Below, piece after piece: positions 47,961-62,115 of a stretch of DNA of 64,000 nucleotides. The notes below the pieces were generated by a model. It was not told the origin of the DNA and ran no database searches. It saw only the letters and a list, made by a program, of their open reading frames with translations. Numbering within the stretch: position 1 is the stretch's first letter; each line of letters begins with the position of its first letter. This DNA is from Lanius collurio (Eukaryota > Chordata > Aves > Passeriformes > Laniidae). The DNA lies in assembly GCA_020086605.1 (NCBI GenBank), contig JACBWW010000046.1, forward strand, positions 1,262,504-1,326,503, given 5' to 3'. The translations under genes and the position numbers were made by a program.

Positions 47961-50900
47961 GGGAGTTGGGGTATTACCAAAAACTATTCATCAGCTTACA
48001 AGGTTATATCATTTCAAAATGCCAACAATCATAATTTATAAATCATGATATAGAATATTTTTTTCAGGATGGATGCTTGGTATAATCAGCTAATGTGTTT
48101 TTAATTATGATTATCCTTTCCCAAGAATGAAAATTGTTCTGCTTTGCTATCTAAAACACATAAATTAAAATACTTGCTGACACGATTTAATCAACAAAGA
48201 GCAAGCAATTTTCTTTGAGTCTGAGAAAAACACACTGGAAATAAAATTAAGTAGCAGTAGTTACTCTCAGAAGAATGCTCTGCAGTCAGTGTGAAGTTGC
48301 TTTCATTTTCCAATGAGATGGAGTCAGGGATACAATGGCAATGGTTGTAGCTCCTGAGGAAATGCTGCTGCCATTTGAATTCACATGTCCTGGTAGTTTT
48401 ATAGGGGTATTAAACTCTGCTCCTGACCATTTCTGGAAGAGAGGTCAGATTTTAATTGGATTCAAAGATTCAGATTTCAATGTTCTTAAATTTCTTATCC
48501 AATACTTGCCAATGTTGTTTGTTGGTTAGAAAGTTTCTTAATGGCAGATGATTCTAATGTGCCCATCTGTAAACTGCCCTGTCACAGTGAGCTTCAGAAT
48601 TTGGCTAAAATTTCTTGTTTTCTCAAAGGGTCTGACCACTAAAGAAAACCTAGAGGGGGAAATGTAACAGCTTTATGGGTTCCTTTGTCAGAGAAGGTAT
48701 TTTAATTTACAGTGAAGAGTTTTGAGTTTTAGAGTAGCAGGCAAGGGAAGGATTCTCAACACTGAGTATTCAAGTTCTGGTTTTTCTGTGTGTTCCTCTC
48801 CCCAGCTCATGAGCAGTCCTGCTCTATGGATATTAATAAAGAGATAGAAATAACTATCAGCACAGCTTGGTCTCCACTTTTGCTTTGATGTTCTGGCCTC
48901 TCTATACCAGGAGTGCTCCAATAGTATCATTTAGATTTTTTGTTATAGGACTATTTACCAAGGTTCATTTTATGTTAATTTTAAATCCATCTGCAAAGCT
49001 CAGCTTTCCTTCCAAGAGCACTTCAAAATGTGTTTCCCTTTGAGTGTGTATTTCACCCAGAGGTGAGCTTATATTTTTGTTGGCTGGGAGTCCTTGTGTC
49101 AGCAGAGGTGATGTTTTAAGTTGTGAACACCTGCCTGGTAGGAAATTAACTGAGCCCATCAACTCATTGCACCAAGGCCAACAAAGAGCTGTCAGATGGT
49201 AGTGATATAAACTTTACAACAGCAATCAAAATTCTTGTGAAACTGCCCAGAAATGGTTCTGAAGGAGGTGGGGGAAAAAAAAAAAAGAGAGAAGGTCATA
49301 TGAGCAGTAGAGTTGGACAAGAAGCAGCTGTGTCAGCAGAAAGCACAGAGCATGGAGTATGAGCAGTCTGAGCAGTAAAATGCAGAGAGAATATGCTTTT
49401 TGACAATATTTAAATGAGCTTTTTCTCACACCTCCAATGAAGATGGTATCTCCTGTCTTGTTTATGAGAATTCAATGTTAAAACAGTGGAAAGTCTTAAT
49501 ATTATGCCACATCAGATATGTGCTGCTATAACCAAGTTTGCTTGCAATCCTCCTGTTCTTCACATAGAATTTTCTCTGTATCTCTGAATAAGTAAAAGCT
49601 TTCAAAGGAACAATACAGAAGAAAATGGAATAATAATAATAATAGCAGATAGACACTGTCTTCATTATGAGATATATAGTTCTTGACAGCAAATTAATTC
49701 ATGATAAGTTATTAAGCCAAAAAAGCATTTCTGATATTTGAAAAGCAAAATGCTTGTTCTCTGGGTAGGAATACTTTGTTCTCTCTCACAGGTGTACATC
49801 AGACATTGTTCTGCTGCCATCAGGGAAAGCCTTTTGCTATTGTGTATTCCTGACAGTTGTAAATGTGATATTAAGCAGTTAAAGTCATGGAGGAGGGATG
49901 CAGTGGGAGAAGGTGATGGGTTCTGACTGTACCGAGGGTGCCCTCTGCAGAATGTTACACTCTGCTAGTTTGCAACTTGGTGATTTTGCCTTTTTTTAAA
50001 TGGAGAAATGCTACGAAATTACATACTATTATGTTGTTTAAATGCCAACAAATGTTTGTTCATATTGGAAGGAAAGATAAAAGGGGAGACTATGAAACTA
50101 ATATTGGCTAAGATATTAACCTTGCACTAAACACATCCTGATCTGATGCCAGTTTAATTCCTTGTGCTGACTGTGACAGCTCTGGTCACAGAGTTTTTTG
50201 TCTTTCCTCACCCCAATCCACCAGGCACATTCAAATTGGCACAAGGTGGGTTTCAGCATACAAAGTGTTTTTCAGTAAATTTGACACTCATAGGAGGTTT
50301 TGCACCCAGGTTCCCTTCCCTTTGCTCTGGTCAGGAGGTAGAAGACAGTTTGCTCAAAACCTTGCAAACCTTTTGAAAAAAGAAGTTGAGTTTGTTGGCA
50401 CAAACATTAATGCAAGGTTTCAGGTCAGGTAGTTAAGCATGCAGCTTCTCAACCAGGTGAGGTGGAGATTCAGGATTGTGAAGGAGGAAAGTGAAAAAAA
50501 TGCTTAAAACCAGGGGAACATATGGTTTGTACTTTTAAACTTATCCACAGCACTTTCCCTTCTCCTCCTCTCATAAGGATGTGAAGACTTGCCTGGTGCT
50601 CAATTAGCAGCAAGCTGTTCTGCACTGGCTGTGTGGCAGGACAGGCAGGGTATGGTAATGGAGATAAATTGGCTTTTTTGTTCCTTTGGACTCAGTGGGT
50701 TTTCAAAACCCTTCTCCTCACTTTTGTCTGTGAGGTAGCAGGGCATGGGGAGAATCTTGATTTGTGTTTCTTTACACCTGGAAGGGGAGACACTGTGAAT
50801 CCACATGCAGATGTTCAGGCATCAGATAAACACACTGCCATCAGTGACCAGCAAATAATTAATTTCTTAATAGGAAATTTGTTTTCTGTCACTTATAATG

Positions 50901-51567
50901 AATTGTAACAAATTTTCTGGTCTCAAGTAGTGAAAGTTGAGATCAATTTTGCTTTCTTCATATATTAGTCATAACCTAAGGATGTGACTGTTAAAATCAT
51001 TCTTTATATACCCCATGATTTTTAAACTAAAGGTAAATATGTGATAATTTGCAAAGGAGTTTTAGTGCAGTCTAAAACAATTTCAGTGAAAACTGAGTAA
51101 AATTACATGACCATTGGTGGTGGAACTTAGGAAATATTTTACAGGTTTGAATGGGTTTTCCTTTGTTTTAACTGTGTGTCATCCCAGTGCTGGGGCCTAG
51201 TCTAGAAATAGTCCCTCTATGGTATTTTTAGGGCTTGAGTTCCTTATACTTCTGTAAAGTAGTTGAAGTATAATTGCAGATTTTATGTGCTGAAAATGAA
51301 GTAACAAAAATCCTACTCAAGTTAGAGGAATAATTTATACAAAAAGATTTGAAGTAAACCTGAAAACACAGGAATGTCACCACAGGTCATTTAGTTCAGT
51401 GTCCTGTCTCTGAAAGAGAGAAAAATTCTGGGGAAAAAGGAAGACAGGGCAAGCACATGATATATCCACCTGATAGCAACTGTCTGACAGCTGATTGTAC
51501 CTCACTAGCTTTGAACTTTAGTTAATTTCTGTATTTAATTACTTCATGAAAAGTAAAATTTGGCTTT
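47961..51567. other. Noncoding DNA, no gene seen
   Basis: Unique, mostly AT-rich sequence. An A-rich tract lies at about 49274-49285 and a short TAA microsatellite (about 5 units) at 49629-49644. Frames are under 100 codons with no domain. Confidence 0.6.
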
Positions 51568-52122
51568 TTGAACACGTTTGGAGCTGTAGCATCTGCAGCA
51601 TCCTTCAGCACAGAAGTACCAGAGGTCTTATGTGAACAAGCTCCCCTTCTTTCCCCTGCCCTCCCCTTTTATTTTAATCATTTTTTTTTGGATCCAAGCA
51701 GGTGCTGCCACCTTCTGAAGCCTTCTCCCTTCTGTACTGGAAGGGAGAGAAGAGCCAGTCCTACCCACCCCTTCCAGCCTGCAAAGGCTGCAGGCTCCAG
51801 CTCAGCTCCCCCTCCATGCCCTCCCTGCATTCTGAGCGCTCCCAGGCTCGGTTTCCTGCCCTTCCCGGCTCATTTCTGTGCAGGGACCTCTCTCCCACAT
51901 TTCCAAAACAGCTCTGACAGCCTTTTGGGAAGTGCTTCACCCACGGGACGTGGCTCCAAGGCAGGAATGGCAGTGCTCACCCTGCAGACAACATCGGGTA
52001 TTTGCAGAGCAGAACCCTACAAAACACCTCCCCTTGGCAGGCCAAATAAACTAATGTTGGGTTCTCGCAGTCTGGCTCGGGGGTTTCAGTCTGCTGTGGG
52101 GTTTCTGTGGTTGGGTTGGTAA
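51568..52122 (+). other. Longest open frame (184 codons), unlikely to be a gene
   Basis: This is the longest frame in the window, in a locally GC-richer patch with about 11 CpGs between 51835 and 52258, more than its surroundings. The peptide is Pro/Ser/Leu-rich. It has no signal peptide I would trust, no domain or conserved motif, and frames are also open on the opposite strand (51977-52236). The patch could be a degraded GC-rich repeat, a small CpG-enriched regulatory region or, least likely, an unrecognised exon. Reading-frame conservation in other birds would settle this. Confidence 0.12.
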
Positions 52123-55100
52123 ATTGGTGTCCCTCTGAGGAGCTCTGATGCCAGGCAGCACACCACGAGTGCCACACCCTCGCTGAGATGTACTGTGGAG
52201 CCAAGGGGAAATAAGGGTCTGGAGAAATCCCTCCAATCTAGGAAGGATCTTTCACGTGTGACTGTCTGTAGACATTGGGGTTTAGAAGTACTTCAGTTGT
52301 CTGTTTAATCTGTTCAGGAGTCCTAAATCAGGTTCAGCTATTACTTACTTATTTCTAGTAGAAGAAATTTTTTTCTAATGTTTTTGGTCACATCTCTTTG
52401 CTGTTCTTTAGGTCCACTATTTCATTTACTCTGCTGGTACTGTTTAAAATTTTCTTCCTACGTACATCTTCAGCAGCACTCAAAGAATTTGAAATGTGCA
52501 AAAAACTAGGAAGGGTATAAACCATTCCATCATGTTTAGTTATATAAGAGGTGTTTCTGTTTGCTTCTCTGGTGGGTAACATTCCCATATATGTTTAATG
52601 TTGACAATCAGAGTTGTTTATAGATAGTTTCAGAGGCTTAAATAGACCTTGTAAAAATATGTTATAAGCAGTTCCATTAAGACTCCACTAGAAAAGCCTC
52701 ATCAATAAACCTTTCCTCCATTCAGCAAGAATTGTCCTTTCTGAAAACGTTGTCTTATGATAAAATAATTTAAACAAACAAGGGCTTATTGAAGATTCCC
52801 GCTAAGGTTTATCCAAGCCTCCCTTAAACCAATTCCTTAGCAATTTAAACTCAGATTATCTGCATTACCTCGGGGGCATCTCTGCTGGACTTGTATAATT
52901 AAACCAAACAAAGACAAGACAATGAATAATAAGAAAATCATACAAACCAACCCAATTATTTTAGTTCCCAATTAAAAAGGATAGGTGTGATAAACCTGCA
53001 CGAGTAGCACACAGGGTTTTCACACCACCTTGTGCTGGGAAGGTCGGGATGACCTCTGATTGTGACAGCTGAGTTTTCCATCTGGCCTTGGCTCGTTTCC
53101 CATGTCAGAATCTCGAAGCTTTACCTGCTTCATTTCACACCCCAGACTCAAGCTCAGCCCTTCCCTTGGCCCTGCAGCAGCTTCTGGGTGTAACTGCACA
53201 ACCACCAGCCTTTCCCTGCTTTTCCATCTGCTTTTAAAAGGACCCCTGATAAGGTGGAGGGCTCTGTACTGCAGATAAAGGCCATGGAAATGATGGTAAA
53301 TACCTGTTTATCCCAGCCTGAGCGTGGGCTGCTGTCCTGCTCTGTTTGGGCAGTGCCTGTGCCAACACTGAGCCTTGTGCCTCCCTGGAGCATGTGAGGG
53401 AGTTCTGTGTTCAGCCAGGGATTCTCAGGGCTGAGGTGTAATTCTCAAAGCAAAGAGCAATAGAATAGAAATTAGTTCTTCTCTTAATCACCCAAATGTC
53501 GTTATTTGAATTGCAGTATTTACACTGGTTGCTGACTAGTGAGACCATTTGAAATATTCTCATCTATTCTTTTCTTCAATTATATCTCAGAGTTTACCAA
53601 ATGCTTTCACTGGCTCAGTTCTCTTGCTGGTGATTTTTCAATTAAGATGTGAAACATTCCTTTTTTGTTATATGGATTTAATTAAAATTCTTTGAAATAT
53701 AATGCTTGGGGTTTGTGTATCTGTCAGTTTCAGGGAAGTTAAACTACTGTTGTTCGTTTTATCATTTAGAGAAAATTCAGTCCTTTATTCTGAAAATGTG
53801 GAATTATCTTAAAATCTCATACAAACAACCATTGCCATTTATTTTTCCTACCTGTCTTCTAGTTCTTGAATAATACAAAATAATATCTATACATTTTAAA
53901 AGCCACCAATAAGGATTTGGTTTTGAAGGATTTTTATTTCCCTTCTTTACTTGGTTACTGAAGTATTTTCCATGCTGGTATTTTCATAATTACCTTTCTT
54001 ATAATTTAGTATTTAATATCAAAAATTATACGACAGATAAAATGACACAGGACACCATTTATAACTTAGGGTTTCTCTGGCCTTCCAGTAGTGTTGCCTT
54101 AAAACCTGCAAGACTCAAAATATCTGTAAAAATAACACCCATTATTAGTTTACAGTCTCTGCTCCTCCACCAGACTAATACCATTTTTAAGTCAATTCTA
54201 AGACATTGAAATTCAAAAGGGAAGAAAGACTGAATTTATTCACTTAGTCCAAGCAGGTTCATAGCAAAGTATGAAGATTAATAATAGTTCCTAAAACTCT
54301 CCGAGATGGAAGGCCATACTAAGTATTGGCATTATTTTATTATAATGCAATATTGAGCCTTCACCTCAACGTGACCTATTGCTATCCACTGTTATATGGG
54401 CAGGAGAATTTGCTCTGTGTTGAATTTGTCTGTGTAGGGAATGATTCAGCCCCTTGATTCTTGGAGAGGTTTGCTTTAATGAAATAAAAGTAATTCAGAG
54501 AATAACAAAGCTGATATTAAAAAAAAACCAAAAACACTCAAAACTGAGCAGGTGCAGCAAGCACTGCTTGTGTGTCTTGAGCTGTCCTTGGCCTGGCTGT
54601 GAGAGCAGTGAACACACGTGTTAAACACCTGTGATAAACATGTGGACACTTATCCTTTAATGTGCATTTCAGGACCACAGTAACTCAATAATTCTCATTT
54701 TGTGTTCAGTTGTGTCACTCCGTGGTGCTGGATTAATGCAACAATAGATCAGTGGTCTCGTGCACACCTTACATTTGAGAAATTCAGTCTGTAGAATGGA
54801 TAAGAGTAGATAAAGATACCCTTTTCTTCTTATTTTATATATTTAAAATTTATAGCAACATCCCAAGCTGTTGTTTGGATCTCTTCCCATGCACTGCAAT
54901 GCAGGAAATCCCATTTTTGCATGTTCAAGAGCACATTTTCCACACTCACTTTTCAGTGCTCTCCATGGAGTAGCACATCTGCAGCACTTTCATTACAGCT
55001 GTGAAGCAGAATTAGCACCTTCACATCGTGGGTGCCAACTTTAGTTTGAGTTACATATTTCAGTATCATGAAATGGTAATCTAAAATTTCAATGTATCAC

Positions 55101-57715
55101 CTTCCCTTAGAATAACCCAAACAGACCTAGAACCAATGGAAGGAGGGATGCAGAATCCAGAGCTGTCACTCTAGTGTCAATAAAGAGCCTGAAAGACAAA
55201 AATTTTAAATTTAAGTGCTCTAAGTGACAGGGTTTGGGAGGATGAGGTGGGGCTGGGTATCCTCTGGCCACGTTTTCACCTTTAATCTTTGGAGGGTGCT
55301 GTGGACTCGTGGGAAGGGCTGGTGGGTTCTGGCCCTCATTCTCCTCCACAGAACCCCCCAGTATTGCCAGTGGAAAAACCCACTTTTCCTGCTGTGTTGT
55401 CCTTGTCTGCAGAGGAGGATTGGCAGAGCTGGTGCCCCGAGGATGGCACAGTCACACCCAGCTCTCTGCATTTGCAGGTGGCCTCTGAAAGGGTAAAAGG
55501 GACTAGGCAGGACTTGATGCAAAATCTCCTTAAACTTCTGTGACTTCTGTTTCATAGTGGCAGTACCCAAAGGTCTTACAGACCAAAGGTTTTAAAACTT
55601 GGCAGCATATTCTGCAAGAACCATGAGTCAGAGTCCAGAGAAAGGTGGTTCTCCCACTTTTTGAAGGTAAAATACTGAAGCTGTTCACATCATTGGAAGT
55701 GGTCTGGGTCTTAGCAGTTCAGTAAACTCTTTGAAACTAAATCACAACCTGCAATGGGCCTGCATAAGCACAAAAAATTATTTTAATGGCCAATAAAATG
55801 TAATTTGGTTCATTTAGTTGACATGATTAATGAATGACAAAACATAAGATGTGGTAATTAAAATAATTTTTTTTCCAGACTTCATTAACCACATTTATCT
55901 CTCTCAATTTTCAAATTGCTCCAAGCTTTTAGTTATGTCCCCTTTGGGAGATCAAAAATTTTTGTTAGAAGATTAGAATCTTGGAATTCCTAATTCAAAT
56001 TTTAGATGGATCTCTGCTGAACAGAGCAAATCACACAATTTTCAAGCCTTTATTTACAATCTGTAGAAAAAGTGCTATTTTTATAGCCATAATATCATAA
56101 TTTCTTTCTTCCAAAGTTAAGTTTAGAGAAAGAATTGCAGAAAAAGGATGTTACAAAAGATTAAACTATTTTTTTAGTGGATGAGGGGGCGAATACCTAT
56201 ATGAGGTAGAAGTCTTTTATCTCCCACTCCTGTGGCAAATAAAGAAAAGATGATAATCATGATCTGCCTCAAAATCTATTCTTGATAAACCACAGAAAAG
56301 CCCCTTCTCTGAATTTATCCTTTCCTCAGCATGAGTTTTGTAGAACTCCTCTCAGAACACATTTGAGAATCTGAAATACACTCCAATAGTGTGATTTGAA
56401 GAATTCTGAATACAAACACGGAGAGAGGAGAGGAGGAGGTGATTGCTGCACAGATAAATTGCATGGGAATTTCAGGACTAAAAGGAAATGTCACTTTTAG
56501 CAGGTTGTTTTGGGCTAAAGGTCTAATGAACCTGCCTTTGTACTTCATTGTCCCATCTGATGTCCTGCTTTTCAAATCCTGATGCAGTTGGAAAATGAAA
56601 GGGCTCTGAGATACATCTCAGCTGTCTTTTCCCAGGCATTGATAGGAAAGAAAGGAATTGGAGCAAACTCACAGGGCTGAGATGTTCCTGTCCCCAGAAT
56701 TCAGTAGTTTGTGCTGTCTCCAGCAAATAGGAGGGGGGGAACTGTCCCCCAGTGACCTGGGGTGGAGGGGCTGGGTCACTCTGCATGGCACAGATAAAAG
56801 GGACTTTTATGGAGGGCAGAAACCAATTCAAAGACAGATGAAACTCTGAAATTCAGGAGCTTTGGAGGGGATGCTCAGTGAGCTTTAGGGTGTTCAGAAA
56901 CAGCTCCAGGGCTGAAGGAATTCCCTGGAATGTGCAGCACCTGCAGTGGTGCTGAACCCGAGCAGGGAGGGCACAGGGGGCTGGGCACCATCCAAACCAG
57001 GGCAGGGCAACTGCTCAGGGCTGTATTTACCAAAAACCTTCCTAGGCAAACACAGCCCACCTCTTCCAAAGCTAATTCACCAACCTTTCAGTATCCAGCA
57101 GTTTCACAGGTGCTTCTTGGGGTGAATACATGAGTATGAATAAGAGAATGAATGTGTGAGACAGAGATTAAAAAATTAAATTGATCTGAGCCTTGAAGCA
57201 GACTGCTCTGCTTTGTGTTCCTAACACATCAAGTTTGGTTTTTTTAAATTTCCTTCTGACACCCCAGGTTAATTTTTTTTTTCTGGTAATTAACTTGAAA
57301 GCTAAATGTCCAACCTAAATATGTATGTATAATTACTGGGTTAGTTGCCTGCTCCAAGCAGATAATTTTTTAATGTCTAAATATAGCAGTTACTGTATAT
57401 TAACTCTTCTGGATGCCACGTGCATGTTGTACATTTATTCCTTCCACACACTTAAATGCCTTTATATTTTTGTCTCATATATTTAATTGATAAAATATCT
57501 CTGGGATGAGCAGAGATGAAATTCCAGATTTGGGTGCTGAGTGCAAAAGCTTCTGATCTGTACAAAAACTTGTAAACCTTCATTTATTTGTAAGTGTCTC
57601 TCTCAAACTTAGTAACTTGGAGCAGGTACAGTGGATTAGAAATCTCAGTAATTCGGTTTTCTAGATGTAATTTTTTTTTCTTAATTTGGTTGCTGTTGGT
57701 TAGAAATGCAAAGGT
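52123..57715. other. Noncoding DNA, no gene seen
   Basis: Unique sequence. It is strongly AT-rich at about 53440-54400, with GC-richer patches near 53000-53400, 55210-55500 and 56600-57000 that make chance frames (up to 116 codons) on both strands. A purine-rich GA tract lies at about 56420-56440. No gene or named transposon was recognised. Confidence 0.55.
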
Positions 57716-57732
57716 ACTTTGTAGTACAAAGT
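57716..57732. repeat. Near-perfect palindrome (8-bp arms)
   Basis: ACTTTGTA at 57716-57723 and its complement TACAAAGT at 57725-57732 surround a single G. The arms contain CTTTG/CAAAG cores of the TCF/LEF or SOX type. Function is speculative. Confidence 0.8.
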
Positions 57733-60700
57733 GCTTAAAGTAGATGCAAAGTGCTCTGAGCTGTCACAGGGTCTGGCCCTTATCATGAGGACAGAATGTG
57801 AAGGTCTTTTAGACCTGTATTATATTGAAGAGATGAGATACACAAGGGCTGTTGTTGCTTTTTACCTTAAACAACATTTTTGCTCTGTGGGATAATGGGA
57901 TTTTAGTCCCCCACATAGAATTTTATTGCCCATTGGCATAAATGTTTAATTTCCGTTCTGCCCTTTCCTGTGTCTTCTGTCCTGCAGGCTCTCCAGAATG
58001 AAAAAATAAATAGCTAATATCAAAATTGATGTAATAACAATGATAAGAATGTCCTGTGCATTATTTAGTTCATATTGCTTCTGTTAAAAAATAGGTAGTG
58101 GTGTTTTTCTATGGTGCTTGTGAGCATGTTCTTCTAAACTGAATTATTCAGGCCATGATGAAATAAATTCCCCAAATTCTTTTGAGTACTGCTCTGGTAA
58201 TAGCAGCATAATGAAGACACTCCCTATTGCTTTCTTATGGCCTTTACTACTCCTTTCCATCTAAACAAATGTGATTTCCTGTTCTGCTGAGGGTGACAGT
58301 CCTGAAGAGCAGCATTTGTATATTATGAGTGGAGAGGCATCACCTCTTGGAAGGTTTGTCCCCATTTCCCCTGAGCTGTCTAACATTTCCCTGGGGTGCC
58401 TACTTAAGCATTAGTATTTTAATAATCAAAACCTTTAATAGGCAGTCAGTGCTTAATGAACACAATTTTTTTTTCTGTCACAGCACATGGATCAATGTTA
58501 TAATACTACAACAGCTGAAATTATCAATATCTGGCTTTAGAACCTTTTATGGATTTCTCTGTTACAATTTTACCTGCAGCTTTGCAGAAATCTGTGTCGT
58601 TTGTTTAGCAAATGGAAGAATCTTGTTCATTGGAATAATCAGAATTCAAAGGGTTTGGGACCTTGAGAAGAAATATTTTGATTTTTTTTGTTGCAACAGG
58701 AGAACATCATAAATGTTTTGGCCTCATGATCATCACAGAATAGCTCTGAGCACTTTGCCAGATTGACAAATTAGAATTGTTTGTCTGTTTGGTGGAGGAA
58801 TCATGTGAGGCCTCAACTCAGATCCTGAGCAAAATGGACTGAGCAGGTTGAGCCATGATGAGGAAAATACTTATCAAAGTAATCAGTGTTCAGCTCAGGG
58901 CCACTCACAACAAGGGACGTTTTGTGCCTAGATTGGAAGTCCTGGGACTGGCAAATAGTAATTGTTAAAACAAAGTAAGAAAAAGAAAAAAATCTCCATT
59001 TGCCAATATGTGGCCAGAAACTCTCAAATAAATGTTTATTTTTTATTGTGAAAAAATTAATTTATTTTATAAGAAAAAACCAAAGCTTGGGACTTGATAT
59101 AAGCAAACTAAAGCTATTCATTTAAATATTTTTTATTGCTAAATATATGTGCTTACATATATTTCTACCTCCCTGTGTAAATATTCATAGAAAGCTATAG
59201 ACATAAACCAATGATTCTAGAGTTAATTGCTTTTAAAATTCATTAACTTCCTGAATTTTGCATCTGGCTTGCTGTGTTTTCAGGAGAGTAGAAAGTCCCA
59301 TGAGTTCCTCTGCCTAGCAAAGCAAAGATACCAAAATTCATAACTGCTCAGCTGAGCATGTGTGTCTTTCTGTGTGAGGCAGGTGAGGATGGGTAGATTT
59401 GTAACACTGGCTTAGCACCTTCACATTACTGACTCTGTTTTGTCACTTCATCTTTTCCTTTCAGTCCATGCCAAGAGATTAAAACTGCTGATGAAATTTA
59501 TTGACTTACTGTAGCCTCCAAGTTGACTAAGTCCCTTGCAGAAATAAATCAAAATGAATAGGTGTTAGTTTAGATGAATTAGCATCAATGCTTTGCAATA
59601 ACTTTAAACTAACTGTGTGACTTTGGGCCACTTCTGTCTGAGCATAATGGCTCCAATGACCTTGGCAGAGCCAGGAAAAGGATGCCATGTTCCTCCCTGC
59701 TTCTGAACACAGATGTGCATTAAATAACATTGCCATGCAGCCAGCAGGTAAATCTTGTTTATTGGTTACCACTGTTCTTTTCCCCACTTAAATCTTCTGG
59801 AGGCATCAGACAGAGAGTTGGTCTTTGCATTCGTATTTCTTTGAGTTACAGCTGATTAGAAGAGTATAAAGAACTTCACCTCTATGAAGTAGAACATTAT
59901 TTTTATTCATTATTTGCCTTGATTTACAGTGGCATAGAAAGGCACCCATTATTTTCTCTGAACCTCCTTGAGTACTTAAAATTGCAAGGCACTGCAGCCT
60001 GGACTGACAGACCTCCTGTGCAAAGGAGCTCCAGGGAGCCTGCACATCTCTCAGAACCCACTGAAACTCTCTCCAATAAAATTCTGCCCAAAGAGAACTT
60101 CAGGTGCTTTCCAAATGCCATTTGATAATGTGAGCCTGTAAAGGTTGTCCTGGAGGTCAGTGCTGGGGGATGAACCTGTGCACAGCTAACAGGGCTCTGG
60201 TTCATGGGGGCTGGGAGTCCTCCTGCTCGGGGGGCAGAGACAGCTCAGGCCTGGAAAGCAGCAAACAGAGAGCTCAGGCAGCAACTGCCCAGTGACCTGC
60301 CCCTTTTTACAGACATTTCCATTTCTAGGGCAAGGGAGTGTAGAGAAGAGAATCAGAGGAAATTCTTAGGTTTAAAACTGACAGGCTTTGAATCAAATGC
60401 TGAAATGGTACAAAAGTTATTTATTTCCCACATGTTCCTTTCCCGCTGGAATACATAAGTTTTTGGGGCCAAGACCAAGACTTAAGAGATATGAGTGAAT
60501 CTTACGTATTGTTGGGATGTCTGTGTGAGAAACACTAAAGGAAAAATCCTTAAACCTGGAATTGCTTCCCAGGTTGGAGGCTTAGATTTTGTTTTCTAGT
60601 TCTGGGTAATACCTGGGTGTTCTCTCAGGCTTTAGACAGTGTTCATGATTTAAGGCATAGTCTCAAGATTAATGAGTAACTTCTGCTTCTCTCTGTGAAG

Positions 60701-60990
60701 AAGTAATTGAGTTGTTGCTTCTGTCTCTAATTCTTCTCAGTTCTGTTTTTTCTGTCCCCTTCTGCCTTGCTGGAATATTGTATTAGGGAGAGGAGGGAAA
60801 GGGGACCAGAGCAAGGTCGAGGCTTGGTGGTTTTATTGAAGAAAAGGGAGGTGAGGTCTGCGTGGTAGAAGGGAGGATGAGCTTTTTGCAGTTTGTGTAT
60901 GGTCACCCCAAACACCTCCTGACTGCAGGGGTGGCAGAAATCTGTGGATTAGAAGTGAGGAGGATGCCCAGCTCTGTCCCAGTGTTGGAG
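57733..60990. other. Noncoding DNA, no gene seen
   Basis: Unique AT-rich sequence. The 127-codon plus-strand frame at 58329-58712 and the shorter frames have no recognisable domain. It becomes more GC-rich after about 60750, approaching the CpG-enriched block. Confidence 0.55.
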
Positions 60991-61660
60991 GCACTGCCCA
61001 GCACGCTGCTGCAGCCGCCAGCTGGCCGAGAGCCTGTGCGGTGCCCGCCCTCCTGCCGGAGAGGAGGAAGTCCAGCTCAGTAATTAAAGCTATTTCTGAG
61101 ACTCCCAGATGGTATCTTAGCTGAAGACTATTGCCTCATTCCTTTGGTGTAAGGTGTAATGAGTTGGCAAAGATATTTACTTGTTTCACACGCAGCGCGT
61201 TACAACCAACTACGAGTGTGTTAAATATCCTGATCCTTTGCAAATAAAGAATTGATTTTGTTTTGCTGCCGTCTGTAAAACCTTGAGAAATGCTGTCTAT
61301 GACCCACGTGGTAACAAGAGAAAAGGTCTTGATGGCAGGATTGCTTAACCATTAAACAGAAAAAAGTAAATGCACTGGCTTCTAATTTCTGAGCACATGA
61401 TGCTGCACAGCGTTTTAACATTTGTAGTCTTCTCCATCACACCACATTTATCACATTTGAGGCGTAGTTTTAAAGACTCCTCTGCAAAAAATGTAATTTG
61501 TTCTCTGCTGCCTGCACATCCCACTAAACACTCATTATTTATAGTATTCTATAGGGTCTTTCTACAAAAACACTATCGATCTCTCATTATGGAGTGCCAG
61601 CACTTTGATTCACGATCTGAGCTGGAAATATCTCAAATTAGTATATGATCCCCCCATTAT
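60991..61660. promoter_or_regulatory. CpG-enriched, conserved-looking regulatory candidate
   Basis: About ten CpGs fall between 60995 and 61215 (for example GCAGCCGCCAG, GTGCGGTGCCCGCC, CACGCAGCGCGTTAC), in a window otherwise strongly CpG-depleted. The following 450 bp are non-repetitive and complex, with scattered CpGs retained (GCTGCCGTCTG, CCCACGTGG, GAGGCGTAG, TATCGATC). Retained CpGs and lack of repeats suggest constraint or hypomethylation, as in an enhancer or weak CpG-island promoter. No TATA box or obvious first exon was found. Conservation is inferred, not measured. Confidence 0.25.
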
Positions 61661-62101
61661 AACTTGCCATCTGTATGTGGTGGCAGACTGGAAGATCATC
61701 AAAGAAGGAAAGCTTTTGCTTGTAAAGACTGCTGCCTGGAACATTTTAATCAGAAAAAGCAAAGAACTTGTACTTTGTGTTTTTGTAGAAATACAGATTT
61801 CTTATGTGGTTGTTAGTGCTGATACGGTCAAAATTGACACAGGCTATTTATAGAAAGTTTTAATGGAAAAAAAATACCAAATGTCTTCATTTGTGTTCTC
61901 AGTTCGTTTTAACTTGCTTGAAATTTGTCACTGAAACTTTTTGAAGGAAACTAAACACTGAGCAAAATGACATTTTTAATGGGAAATGGCTGATCATCCT
62001 GAAGTTTTGAATGTTTTCCTTGAGAAACCAGAAGACACTTTGTGATGGGGAGGCTGGAATAATAGATCAGTTTTAACTGGATTGGTTTCAGCCTAATTAG
62101 G

Positions 62102-62115
62102 AAAAAAAAAAAAAA
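62102..62115. repeat. Homopolymer A14
   Basis: Fourteen consecutive A following TTAGG. It is a simple repeat; no LINE or SINE body was recognised upstream. Confidence 0.85.

Noticed and set aside
58329..58712. 127-codon plus-strand frame with hydrophobic stretches
   Set aside because: Composition matches AT-rich DNA translated by chance (Phe/Ile/Cys-rich). No family resemblance.
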